Assembly: GCF_900091615.1 (NCBI RefSeq) | Contig: NZ_FMIA01000002.1 | Location: 1,550,001-1,614,000 of the forward strand | DNA from: Micromonospora yangpuensis | GTDB taxonomy: Bacteria; Actinomycetota; Actinomycetes; Mycobacteriales; Micromonosporaceae | Direction: 5' to 3' | Length of the DNA: 64,000 bases | Shown: in pieces, positions 33,775 to 42,032 of the stretch | Numbering within the stretch: position 1 is the stretch's first letter | Layout of the letters: every line of letters starts with the position of its first letter | Position numbers and translations under genes: made by a program | Notes under the pieces: model-generated | Database searches by the model: none | Told to the model about the DNA's origin: nothing | The model's input: the letters and a program-made list of their open reading frames with translations, nothing else

Positions 33775-34307
33775 AGCGGGACCTCGTGTCGTTCGAGCAG
33801 CTCCCGCCCGTCTCCGGTCGTGTCCTCGACCAGACAGAGCACGCCTGTGACGTCGGCTCCGGCACTGCGGAGCGCGGTGACGAGGTTGGTGAGGGTGAGC
33901 CCGGTCGTGATCTCGTCGTCCACGATGAGGACGCGCTGACCCTTGAAGCGGCCGTAGGCGAACACCTCCAGGCGGCGGGCGTGAGGTTCGTGGAAGACGA
34001 GCTTCTCCGGCAGGTCGAGGTTGATCTTCCAGGCGATGCGGTAGTGGCTGCCGCTCGCCCACGAGACCGCGAGCGTGGGGATGATGCCGCCAGCGTCCAG
34101 GCCGAGCAGCACGTCGTGCGGCCGGTAGGCGGGATGCTCGCACCAAAGCCGCCAGAGGTTGTCACCGGCGGCCATCACCCGATCCGGCGCGGTGTCACTG
34201 CGGACACCGTCGAGTTCGTGAACGATCCTGACCGGGCGGGTGGTGTCGCCGACTCCGAGTCGGGCTACTCGGTCGGCGGTGATCGCCTTACGTGCGGTGG
34301 CCGTCAT
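33753..34307 (-). CDS. Phosphoribosyltransferase family protein
   Basis: A 184-residue type I PRTase. The PRPP-binding motif is RVLIVDDEITTGLTLTNLV, with two acidic residues followed by TTG-T. Before it is the hood region LLGLDAGGIIPTLAVSWASG, with a flexible loop containing basic residues. Enzymes of this fold swap the pyrophosphate of PRPP for a base, or run the reverse. ATG 34307 was chosen (GGAAG just upstream) over ATG 34328. It overlaps the three-domain kinase by 20 bp and the GT9 gene by 22 bp. The base is not predictable. Confidence 0.85.
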   Translation of the reverse strand: MTATARKAITADRVARLGVGDTTRPVRIVHELDGVRSDTAPDRVMAAGDNLWRLWCEHPAYRPHDVLLGLDAGGIIPTLAVSWASGSHYRIAWKINLDLPEKLVFHEPHARRLEVFAYGRFKGQRVLIVDDEITTGLTLTNLVTALRSAGADVTGVLCLVEDTTGDGRELLERHEVPLCVLTTL

Positions 34308-36198
34308 TGGCTTCCGTCGTCCTTCCATGGTCGCGGGTGTGGCCGAGGGTCTCGTCGTAGGCCAGCAGGTCGCTGGCGGCGCTGCGGATTCGTTCCGTGA
34401 GTTCGTTGTCCGAGCGCCAGTCGGCGTGGCTGACGTCGGTGACCGAGGGAAGGTCGACGCGGGCGGAGGGATGTCGGCCGGCGAAGGCCTGGCGGACTTC
34501 GTCGCTGGCGTCGATGTCGATGCCGTCCGCTCGGAGCATGATCTTCATGGCGAGGACGACGTGCTTGTAGAGCGCCCTGACATCGGTGTCGGGTCGGGCG
34601 GCCAGCCGCCGCAGCGTCATGACGACCAGCGGTAGGTCACCGCGGGCAGCGCACTCGTCGGCGGTCCGGTCGAGGACATGGAGTACGAGACCGGGTCGGC
34701 GATACAGCACTCCCCGGCCGTCGTGCGCGATCTGCCGCAGCGCGTAGAGCAGGCGTGGTGGCAGCCTGCCGGTGCGCGCCTCGTTGGTGGTGAACGCCGA
34801 CAGCGCGATCTTCGCCCCGTCCGGGCCGGTGGGTGGGAGCGATCGGTTGGCGAGCCAACGCACCGGAAGGGTGTCCCGGACGACGAGGACATCCACGTCG
34901 CTCCAGCCCGGCTGCCAGTTTCCATAGGCCAGGCTTCCGGTGACTGCGACCAGTGCCGTCTCGTCGTCGACCAACTCGGCGGCGTAGGCGGCGAGGAAAG
35001 GTCGCAGGGACGCCGGCACCGGTGTCTCACGTTGTGGCGGGTGTCGGTCGCCGGAAGTGCGGTGAACCAGCTCGGCGACCGCTCGTTTCAGGGCGAGGAG
35101 GCTGCCCGTGTTGTCGACGACGGAGTCGGCGATCGCCGCGATGCGCTCGGCGCCCCGGTTCTGCTTCGTCGCGTCCCGAGACGCTAGCGAATCGGGTGAT
35201 TCTTTGCCACGGGCCAGACGCACTGCCGGCGGCGCATCGAGATAGATGATCTGGCAGCGATCTCCCCAGATCTGCCGTACATGCCTGGTTGCTTCGAAGC
35301 GATGCGCGCTTTCGACGCTGATCCGGTGGGAGCCGGGATTGAGCGCGGCTAAGCGGAGGATCTCCTCGGACAGCATCCGTGCCTCGGTCAGCTCATCCCA
35401 CGCCTGGTACGGGTCGGTCACGCCGGCCCGGTCGGCCGCAAGGCGGAGCAGATATCCGATCTTCAGCCGCGTGACGGCGTGCTCGGTACGGAGTAACTCC
35501 CCGACGGTGCTCTTTCCGCTCTCGGACATGCCGGCGAGGACCCAGAGCCGGTCGACGCGATCCGGAGCCAGCAGTGTGACGGGCACGCCGAAGCGGGTGA
35601 CGGCCTCGCGAACCTCACGCTGAACATCGAGCAGTGGCCGATCACCACGCACGATCAACCGGTGGTAGTCCCCTCGGTGGATTTGGAGTTCGATGGCTTC
35701 GGCCAGTTGGCGCTGGTAGGCGGCGTACTGATCGGATGCGGGAGCCCGGTCCCGGGCCAACGCCTGCCGCGCCTCGGCAGAAGGATCAGGATCGTGCCGC
35801 AGCAGGATGTGGAGTTCGCGTCTGTCGACGGGGAGGTATCGGAGCGCTCGGGCTTCTACCTCGGCAAGGGCCTCACCGATCGGCGTTCCGTCCTTCACCG
35901 CGGCCGTCGCCGCGCAGGTGGCGACGAGCATCGGGTAGCCCCGGTCCTCCAACGCCAACCTGCCGCCTCCCTGGCACCGGGCGGCGAAGGAACGGAACAC
36001 GAGATCGACGTGCTCGTCAGTGGTGCTGTCGACGAACCACCATCGGCTGAAGTCGTCCCGTGACACCTTCGCCCACTGCGGGTCCCACCGGTCGATGGTC
36101 CCGGTCAGGGTGATCCCCGGTGTCGCCGAGGCCAGCCACTGTGCATTCGTGGACTTGCCGACGTTGTCCGCACCGTTGAGCGTCACCGCGACGTTCAT
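34288..36198 (-). CDS. Three-domain fusion: two P-loop kinases plus nucleotidyltransferase
   Basis: A 636-residue protein with three enzymatic parts. Residues 1-205 are a thymidylate-kinase-like domain (Walker A GADNVGKST at 9-17; LALEDRGYPM resembling the DR-Y/F motif). Residues 215-385 are a second P-loop kinase (GMSESGKST at 223-231; IIYLDAPPAVRLARGKES as lid region), similar to adenylate or dephospho-CoA kinases. Residues 400-620 are a DNA-polymerase-beta-type nucleotidyltransferase (GSLAYGNWQPGWSDVDVLVV, Gly-Ser at 421-422 and metal ligands Asp434 and Asp436) with a helical C-terminus. It could phosphorylate and then nucleotidylate one intermediate. Both neighbours overlap it. Confidence 0.83.
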   Translation of the reverse strand: MNVAVTLNGADNVGKSTNAQWLASATPGITLTGTIDRWDPQWAKVSRDDFSRWWFVDSTTDEHVDLVFRSFAARCQGGGRLALEDRGYPMLVATCAATAAVKDGTPIGEALAEVEARALRYLPVDRRELHILLRHDPDPSAEARQALARDRAPASDQYAAYQRQLAEAIELQIHRGDYHRLIVRGDRPLLDVQREVREAVTRFGVPVTLLAPDRVDRLWVLAGMSESGKSTVGELLRTEHAVTRLKIGYLLRLAADRAGVTDPYQAWDELTEARMLSEEILRLAALNPGSHRISVESAHRFEATRHVRQIWGDRCQIIYLDAPPAVRLARGKESPDSLASRDATKQNRGAERIAAIADSVVDNTGSLLALKRAVAELVHRTSGDRHPPQRETPVPASLRPFLAAYAAELVDDETALVAVTGSLAYGNWQPGWSDVDVLVVRDTLPVRWLANRSLPPTGPDGAKIALSAFTTNEARTGRLPPRLLYALRQIAHDGRGVLYRRPGLVLHVLDRTADECAARGDLPLVVMTLRRLAARPDTDVRALYKHVVLAMKIMLRADGIDIDASDEVRQAFAGRHPSARVDLPSVTDVSHADWRSDNELTERIRSAASDLLAYDETLGHTRDHGRTTEANDGHRT

Positions 36199-36797
36199 CG
36201 GCGCTCGCCGTAGCTCTTGAGGGCACGCCAACGAGGAATCCGTCGGCAACCCTCGCGAGCATCTCGCACAAGATCGTCGTACGCACGCGCCAGCTCCCGA
36301 AACTGCCGCAAAGCCGCATCGGCCTGGCTGGCGCTCCGTTCTTGCGCCTCGTGGTCGATCAGGCGTTGGCACCGCACCCAGGCAATAGCCAACCGGTCGA
36401 TGACCGAGCCGATCGTCTCGGTGTGCAGCGGTCCGGTGCCCGGATCGTCGAGCACGCGGTCGACCCACGTGTCGATCTCCGTGACCAGGTCCACCCGAAC
36501 GCGGTTCAGCAGGTCGATGGACCGCTTCGCGGCGGCTACGACATGGTCATCAGCGTTCGGATCCCGAGAGATCATCTCAGCTGACCACTGGTCGCCGTGG
36601 TGCACGGCAAGTCGCCCGGCAGCCCGCAACGGGACCCGCCATGAAGACATCGGGCAGGCGGAGTCGTCCCGGAACGAGTCGATGAGCAGACCAGAGGCCG
36701 GGAGGACGTTCTGCCTGCCGAGCTGGCCTGCAGGGTTGGCCGAGTTGGTTACAGCATCAAGGGGCACGATGAAGCCTCCAATTGCCTCGTTCGGCAT
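36195..36797 (-). CDS. DUF4254-like protein, first intact gene of the operon
   Basis: A 200-residue, mostly helical, soluble protein. The stretch ETIGSVIDRLAIAWVRCQRLIDHE fits my memory of DUF4254, a family of unknown function found with sugar-nucleotide enzymes. The stop overlaps the start of the three-domain kinase as ATGA. ATG 36797 was chosen; the frame stays open upstream to 37166, so a longer form is possible, but that part is Arg/Cys/Pro-rich and looks non-coding. The region 36798-37181 upstream has no other gene that I can support. Confidence 0.7.
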   Translation of the reverse strand: MPNEAIGGFIVPLDAVTNSANPAGQLGRQNVLPASGLLIDSFRDDSACPMSSWRVPLRAAGRLAVHHGDQWSAEMISRDPNADDHVVAAAKRSIDLLNRVRVDLVTEIDTWVDRVLDDPGTGPLHTETIGSVIDRLAIAWVRCQRLIDHEAQERSASQADAALRQFRELARAYDDLVRDAREGCRRIPRWRALKSYGERR

Positions 36798-37181
36798 GCC
36801 GTGAAGCGAATCGATAGCGATAGCTGTATGGGGCAATGCGCGTTGTCGCCACGCCGACCACCACGAGCCCGACACGGCGGTGTGGCGGGCACCGCACAAC
36901 TCGGGACGGGATGCACCGGGCGTGCGTCGGGGCAACCGCAGCGACCGGAAGAAGGCGGCCGTAGCCCGCTCGCGCGCGGGACACGGACTCAGTACGTCGC
37001 AGGCCAAGCATCGGCCGTTGGCGCAGGACACGACGTGTCTTGCCAGAACGGGCCTGCGCCTCCTCGATCCGCTCGCCGCCGAGATACGTAGCCATGACTC
37101 CCCGCTTCTCTGTCTGATCGGCGCGGCGGCGGCGAGCGGGTCACGCGAGCTGGCTCCAGCCGACACCGATCGCCGCCGCCG

Positions 37182-37826
37182 TTACCAAGGACCCAACGTC
37201 CTGGCCGCTGCGGCACCAACCGGCCACATCCCTCGATAGAGAATTCGGTCGATCGCCATGTCGGGCCGCTGCCGAGGCCCGTAGACGGTGAAGTAGCGCA
37301 GCGCGACGGCACTGAGTGGGCTGTCAGCTCGTCGGGCGTAGGCGAGACACAGCTGTTCCGCGGCCAGCTTGCTTACCCCGTAGGGGGAGACCGGGCAGGT
37401 GGGGTCTTCGTCGCGGCTGGGCCGGTCGGCCGGACCGGAGACGCTCGACGACGAGGCGACGACCCGCCGGCGCACCCCCTGGCGGGTGCAAGCCTCTAGC
37501 AACCGGTGTGTGCCGAGCACGTTGGTCTGGGTGTAGTCGAGAGACTCGCGACTCCACGACGGCCGTACACCCGGCCGCGCGGCGAGATGGAAGACGGTGT
37601 CGCAGCCAGCCACCAGATCGTCCAACTGGTCGACGGCCAGGTCCAGGCAGTACGGCGTGAACAGGGGGCTGCCGACCGCCTCGGCCAGGTTCTCGTCCGC
37701 GAGGGCGTGCTCACCGACCCGCCGCCGATCCAGGCCGACAACCCTGACTCCTCTGCCCAGTAGCGCGTCGACCAGGTGCGAGCCGATGAAGCCGGCCGCT
37801 CCGGTGACCAAGACACGAGACATCAT
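37182..37826 (-). pseudogene. 3'-truncated NAD-dependent sugar epimerase/dehydratase
   Basis: The N-terminus is a normal extended SDR (VLVTGAAGFIGSHLVDALLGRG). The catalytic region follows (VVASSSSVSGPADRPSRDEDP ... SPYGVSKLAAEQLCLAYAR, Ser and Y-x3-K present), then the substrate-domain start ALRYFTVYGPRQRPDMAIDRIL. The match stops there at about residue 197 and the frame ends after 214 residues, whereas this family is usually about 310. The missing third forms much of the substrate-binding domain, so the product is probably inactive. I see no continuation in other frames downstream, so this is a deletion and not a simple frameshift. It may once have headed the operon. Confidence 0.75.
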
Positions 37827-37998
37827 CGCTGCTCCTCCCTTCCCGGGCTCTGCTCGAAGAGCCGATGCCAGACGTGCGTGTACAGGGGTGGGTCTACCTG
37901 GGAAAGCGTGGTCTGATCGATCACCGGCAGGGCGCCCGGTCGTTCGGAACTTGTCGAACCGGTGGCTGTCGTAGCGGCGTTACGGGAGACGTAGACCG

Positions 37999-38454
37999 TC
38001 ATCGCGGTCCCGCTTCCGACCCGCCCATGCCGCGCCGTGATCGCCGAGGACATGCGCCAGGTCTGCGGAGTCGGCCGGCGGCGTGGCGGACCCACCGGAA
38101 GACCGGCAGGTCCGCCACCGGGAGGCGGCGGCTGGGAGCACCCCGCCGATCACCCGCCTGCGCAGGCTCGACGGCGATACGCAGGCGAGGAACCAACCTC
38201 ACGGGACTTGCGCCGACAGCCATCACGGCATCTGAACCAAGCTGGGGCGACGCCTTGTCGGTCCTGATCAGTACGTCCACCATGAGCCTCACGCCGTTGA
38301 CGGTCATCGGTGGACACCGGTGCCACCGGCAACGGCGGCGTTCGATGTCCAGCTCTAGCGAACCGTTCCTAGCCGTGGGTCGGTACCGTCCACTACCCGT
38401 CCAGTCGCAACCAGGTAGTGACGACCCGTAGCGGCAGTGGCTAGCGTGATCCAC
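37999..38454 (-). CDS. Possible hypothetical gene between epimerase remnant and HTH regulator
   Basis: This open frame of 151 codons (GTG start) fills much of the 656-bp gap between the epimerase remnant and the divergent regulator. The middle part, around MTVNGVRLMVDVLIRTDKASP, looks protein-like and has GC-rich third positions, and an internal ATG there is an alternative start. I recognise no family and the ends are Arg/Gly-rich. It may be a decayed or spurious frame. The rest of the gap (37827-37998 and 38455-38482) would then hold the divergent promoters. Confidence 0.3.
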   Translation of the reverse strand: MDHASHCRYGSSLPGCDWTGSGRYRPTARNGSLELDIERRRCRWHRCPPMTVNGVRLMVDVLIRTDKASPQLGSDAVMAVGASPVRLVPRLRIAVEPAQAGDRRGAPSRRLPVADLPVFRWVRHAAGRLRRPGACPRRSRRGMGGSEAGPR

Positions 38455-38482
38455 GTCGACAGGCGATGTCCGGAGGTGCGCG

Positions 38483-39817
38483 ATGGCGGGACGGCGCTAT
38501 TCCCCGAACCGGCAGCTCGCGTGGGAGAGACTCCAACGCGGCTGGTCCTACGAGGAGACCACCGAACGCATCCGCACCGAGATGAGCCGCGCAGGCGAGA
38601 CCGACACCGGGCTCAACGCCAACACCGTGCGACGCTGGGAGACCGGGGAACGGTGGCCAGACCCGCGTTACCGCAAGCACCTGGTCGCGATCTTCGGTAA
38701 GCCAGCGAGCGACCTCGGCCTGCTCACCCCCGACGAACTGGCCGTACGCCCGGCCGCGGAAACACTGCACGAGCTCAGGAGGTTGTGGGACATGCTCACC
38801 CGAGACGACAACGGCAACGGCTGGGACCGGGCGTCCGTACTACGCGCGCTCGTCGGTGCCAGCATGCTGCCCTTGGTCGCGCCGCTACTATCACTCGATC
38901 CCCACGCCGCGCACGCCGGCGGCAAGACCGTCGACCCCGACTCGTACCGGCAGATCGTGCACTGTCAGCGAGAGCTGTACTGGACCAGCCCGGCCCGGCC
39001 GTTGTACGAGGCCGCCTACGCCCACACTCAGCTCGGCATCGGGCTCCTCCGTGCCGCAACCGGAACCGACCGGACTGGTCTCGCCGGAGCGCTCGCGGAA
39101 TCCGCACTGCTCACCGCCCGACTCGCCTTCTTCGACCTCAGCCAGCCCGCCGTCGCCGAACGCTGCTACGACGTCGCCCTCGCTGCCACCCGCGAAGCCG
39201 GCGACCATGCGCTGGCCGCAGCTGTTCTCGGCCACATGGCGTTCATCCCCGCCTTCGGCCACGATCCCGCGAAGGCCCGCACGCTGACCAACGCAGCCCT
39301 CCAACACACCTGGCACGGCGTCAGCCCCCTGGTCCGCTCCTGGTTGCACTGCGTCGCCTCGGAGGTCGAGGGCCGGGCAGGAGCAGCGGCGGCCAGCCGC
39401 CATCACATCGATCTGGCAGCGAAGGCGCTTGATGGCAGCCCGGTGCCGCCTGAATGGCTCGACTTCTACGACAACACGCGTCTGCACTCCTTCGCCGGTT
39501 ACGCCGCCCTTGCCGATGGCGACCACGGGGAAGCCGCCACCCAGCTGGATCAGGCACTCGCCGCTCTCCCAGGGGCCGGTGCCAAACAGCGCAGCGTAGT
39601 CCTCGCCGACCTTGCCAACGCTTATGGCGATGACGGTGATCGGGCTGCCGACTACCTCAACCAGGCCATCGATGCCTTACACACCGACTGGTACGGCACT
39701 GGCCTCGACCGGGTCCGGGCCGTCCGCAACGTACTCGGCGACAGCCGCAACGGTGCCCGACTCGACGAACGTGTCGCCGCCTTGACCACCAGTCGCGCCG
39801 CGCTACCTGGCAGTTAG
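38483..39817 (+). CDS. HTH regulator with TPR-like sensor region
   Basis: A 444-residue cytoplasmic regulator. Residues 5-60 form an HTH of the kind found in Streptomyces-type XRE/TPR regulators (LAWERLQRGWSYEETTERIR ... GLNANTVRRWETGERWPDPRYRKHLVAIFG). After a linker, residues 150-430 are a series of helix pairs rich in Ala and Leu, consistent with tetratricopeptide repeats, which bind a peptide or small-molecule signal. CGGAGG is 6 bp before the ATG. It is divergent from the epimerase remnant and the overlapped operon, and the most likely regulator of them. Confidence 0.85.
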   Translation: MAGRRYSPNRQLAWERLQRGWSYEETTERIRTEMSRAGETDTGLNANTVRRWETGERWPDPRYRKHLVAIFGKPASDLGLLTPDELAVRPAAETLHELRRLWDMLTRDDNGNGWDRASVLRALVGASMLPLVAPLLSLDPHAAHAGGKTVDPDSYRQIVHCQRELYWTSPARPLYEAAYAHTQLGIGLLRAATGTDRTGLAGALAESALLTARLAFFDLSQPAVAERCYDVALAATREAGDHALAAAVLGHMAFIPAFGHDPAKARTLTNAALQHTWHGVSPLVRSWLHCVASEVEGRAGAAAASRHHIDLAAKALDGSPVPPEWLDFYDNTRLHSFAGYAALADGDHGEAATQLDQALAALPGAGAKQRSVVLADLANAYGDDGDRAADYLNQAIDALHTDWYGTGLDRVRAVRNVLGDSRNGARLDERVAALTTSRAALPGS

Positions 39818-40186
39818 AGCGGGCTGGCGTCGATTCGCCTGTAAACGGCATCGGGTAGCTCCATGGGCGGTTGGAGCCGGAGCAGACCTCGGTCGCTGGC
39901 TCTATCCGTCGCTAAGGACATCGACATCGAGCATTGGGCACCGAGTAATTACCCCGTGTCGGGCGCTTCGACCGACCGATAGGCGCTCACGCGGTGCTGT
40001 GCCAGCGACAGCCGCCTGCGTATCCGCGACCCCGCAATAACGGACAGTGTTGATCAAAGCGGCTAGGCTTGGCAACCGGCCGAGCTGGGACAACTGGAAC
40101 AAGACGACGAAGTGATCCGCTGATGCGGCAGACCCCCGGCCACGTGGTGCGACCTCCCGCGCGGCCGTTCAATAGGTAGAGGACCC
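39818..40186. other. Gap without a supported gene
   Basis: The 369 bp between the HTH-TPR regulator and the pentapeptide-repeat gene contain no open frame with a recognisable protein. The composition is less GC-rich than the flanking genes. An AGAGG ribosome-binding site at the right end (about 40177) serves the next gene. I see no RNA gene or clear inverted repeat. Confidence 0.6.
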
Positions 40187-40849
40187 ATGCGAACCACCAC
40201 AGTCGGCGACGTGACGATCCTGCTTCCCGATCTCGACCCTGACGACCTCGACAGCACCACCGAGCCCGGTGCTGATCTCACCGACGCTCATGTCGATGAC
40301 GTCTCCTGGCGGGGTGCCGTCCTCGACGCGGTCCGTGTTCGGGGTAGCCGGATCACCGGTTCGGGCCTCAGTGAGAGCTCCTGGGAAGGGGGAACGGTCT
40401 TCGGCTGCGAGATCGTCCGCAGCGACTTCTCCGGCGCGGCCCTGTCCGGGCTCAGCATCGAGCGGAGTGTCCTCACCGGGTCGCGGTTCACCGGTGCCCG
40501 GCTCACCGATGTCCGTCTCAAGGATGTCCTGTTCGACGGCTGCCGCTTCGACTACGCCACCTTCAGCCGGGTCGCCGCCAGCGGAGCGGTTGCGTTCGTC
40601 GACTGCATCCTCACCGACGCCACTTGGTCCTCCTGCAGGCTCCCCAAGGTCGTACTGCGATCGTGCCAGCTGGCTCGCCTCGAACTGGAATCGAGTCAGC
40701 TCCACGGTGCTGACCTGCGGGGTAACTCGCTGCGTGGCCTGAAGACCACTCTCGCGAACCTGTACGGGGTTATCCTCACCGAGGAGCAGCTGCCCGACCT
40801 GACCCACCTGGCTGTCGGTGAATTCCACATCGAGGTGCGGGCTCAATGA
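40187..40849 (+). CDS. Pentapeptide-repeat-like protein
   Basis: A 220-residue protein built largely of degenerate five-residue units of the A(D/N)LxX type: for example GADLTDAHVDD, SDFSGAALSGLSIERSVLTGSRFTGARLTDVRLKDVLFDGCRF, LARLELESSQLHGADLRGNSLRG. This gives a right-handed quadrilateral beta-helix. Family members include DNA-gyrase-protecting mimics (Qnr, MfpA) and many of unknown role. The ATG has AGAGG 6 bp upstream. The last codons overlap the next gene as ATGA. It is followed by a small protein and a double-HTH regulator in one coupled unit. Confidence 0.82.
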   Translation: MRTTTVGDVTILLPDLDPDDLDSTTEPGADLTDAHVDDVSWRGAVLDAVRVRGSRITGSGLSESSWEGGTVFGCEIVRSDFSGAALSGLSIERSVLTGSRFTGARLTDVRLKDVLFDGCRFDYATFSRVAASGAVAFVDCILTDATWSSCRLPKVVLRSCQLARLELESSQLHGADLRGNSLRGLKTTLANLYGVILTEEQLPDLTHLAVGEFHIEVRAQ

Positions 40850-41187
40850 TCTTCGGATGGGGAGCGCCCGTCGGTCGGCTTGTGGCCGCGCTCGTTGGGT
40901 CTGTTGGTGTCGCAGTGGCCCGGTGGAATGTCAGTCGTGGGCTACCAACCGCCGCTGCGGGGGCGGCGGCGTTGCCGGTGAGGTTGTACGTCGAGACGAC
41001 CGCGTTCGCGGTGGGGCGCTTCGACGGTGCTGACGACCAGGCCTTTGTCCTGGGTGGGCAGCTCGGTGCGCGCATCTGGCCGTTCACCGCCGTGACAGAC
41101 GACTCTGTACTTTTGCCGGTTGGTTCTCTCGCCGTGGCTGGCTGGTCCTCCGGGTGGCGATTCGCGGGCCGGTGGGGGCGTCGATGA
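40846..41187 (+). CDS. Small hypothetical protein between pentapeptide-repeat and HTH genes
   Basis: A 113-residue protein. Both ends show 4-bp ATGA overlaps: its ATG overlaps the pentapeptide gene stop, and its stop overlaps the HTH gene start. That pattern is good evidence for real translation although no family is recognised. The sequence is rich in Gly, Ala and Val with a hydrophobic N-terminal stretch (GRLVAALVGSVGVAVARW) that could be one membrane helix, then VRLYVETTAFAVGRFDGADDQAFVLGGQLGARI, which looks like a globular beta-rich segment. It may act together with either neighbour. Confidence 0.5.
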   Translation: MIFGWGAPVGRLVAALVGSVGVAVARWNVSRGLPTAAAGAAALPVRLYVETTAFAVGRFDGADDQAFVLGGQLGARIWPFTAVTDDSVLLPVGSLAVAGWSSGWRFAGRWGRR

Positions 41188-41894
41188 CCGTAGGTGTGCA
41201 GTCGACCCGACGGGGTGGGGGAGTGGGGTCTGCGCCGGTCCTGCCGAGAGGGTTCGGCTCGGTGGACGGGATCATCCCGGGGCTGGTGGCCGAGCATCGT
41301 AAGGATCTTGGCCGGCAGCTGGCCGGATGGCGTGCCGCTGCCGGGATGACGCAGGCGCAACTGGCCAAGCGGATCTGCTACTCGCGCAGCACGCTGGCCA
41401 ACGCTGAGACCGGTCGGGACATGAGCATCCGGGGTTTCTGGTGCGACGCCGACGACGTGGTCGGTGCCAACGGGGCGCTATTGGCCGCCTTCGACCAGGT
41501 CGCCGCGTTGGTGCGGGACTTCCACGAGCAGCGGGCATCGGCACGTGACCGCGAGCGTCGGCAACGCGCTGCCCGCCTCATCGCTCCCACCGTTCAGGGA
41601 CAACCGAGCGCACCGGCGGAGCCGAGAAGGTGCCAGTGTGAGGCGGTGGTCGTCGGTCGGTGGACCGAGCGGGAGGTCCGCGTGTTGCGGGAGGCGCTAC
41701 GGATGACCGTCCACGACTTCGCTCAACGGCTGGGAGCGAGCGACGCGGCCGTCTCCGGCTGGGAACACCGACGCACGCCCACGCCACCGAAGATGGCCGC
41801 GCAGGCGGTGTTGGACCAGACGCTCGCACTCGCCGACACCGACACCAAAGCCCGGTTCCTGCTGATCCTCAACACCCCCGACCAGCACGGGTAG
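41184..41894 (+). CDS. DNA-binding protein with two HTH domains
   Basis: A 236-residue protein with an N-terminal XRE-type HTH at about residues 42-78 (LAGWRAAAGMTQAQLAKRICYSRSTLANAETGRD) and a second, differently placed HTH at about 165-200 (LREALRMTVHDFAQRLGASDAAVSGWEHRRTPTPP). A basic linker joins them. Having two HTHs of XRE type in one chain is uncommon; the protein could bind two half-sites or act with the upstream small proteins. The ATG overlaps the preceding stop as ATGA. XRE genes of this kind in Actinobacteria often sit next to small coupled effectors of the DUF397 type, but the partner here is different. Confidence 0.75.
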   Translation: MTVGVQSTRRGGGVGSAPVLPRGFGSVDGIIPGLVAEHRKDLGRQLAGWRAAAGMTQAQLAKRICYSRSTLANAETGRDMSIRGFWCDADDVVGANGALLAAFDQVAALVRDFHEQRASARDRERRQRAARLIAPTVQGQPSAPAEPRRCQCEAVVVGRWTEREVRVLREALRMTVHDFAQRLGASDAAVSGWEHRRTPTPPKMAAQAVLDQTLALADTDTKARFLLILNTPDQHG

Positions 41895-42032
41895 AACAGC
41901 GCGAGAGTGAGGTAGGCACACCGACAGGGCCGCTCGCCGTAGCCGAGCGCCGACGGCACCCGCCGACAGCCGTGGGTTCTGCTGGTGAGCGAAGTTCCTG
42001 TTTCGCCGGAGATGGACAACTGAGGCACCCTC

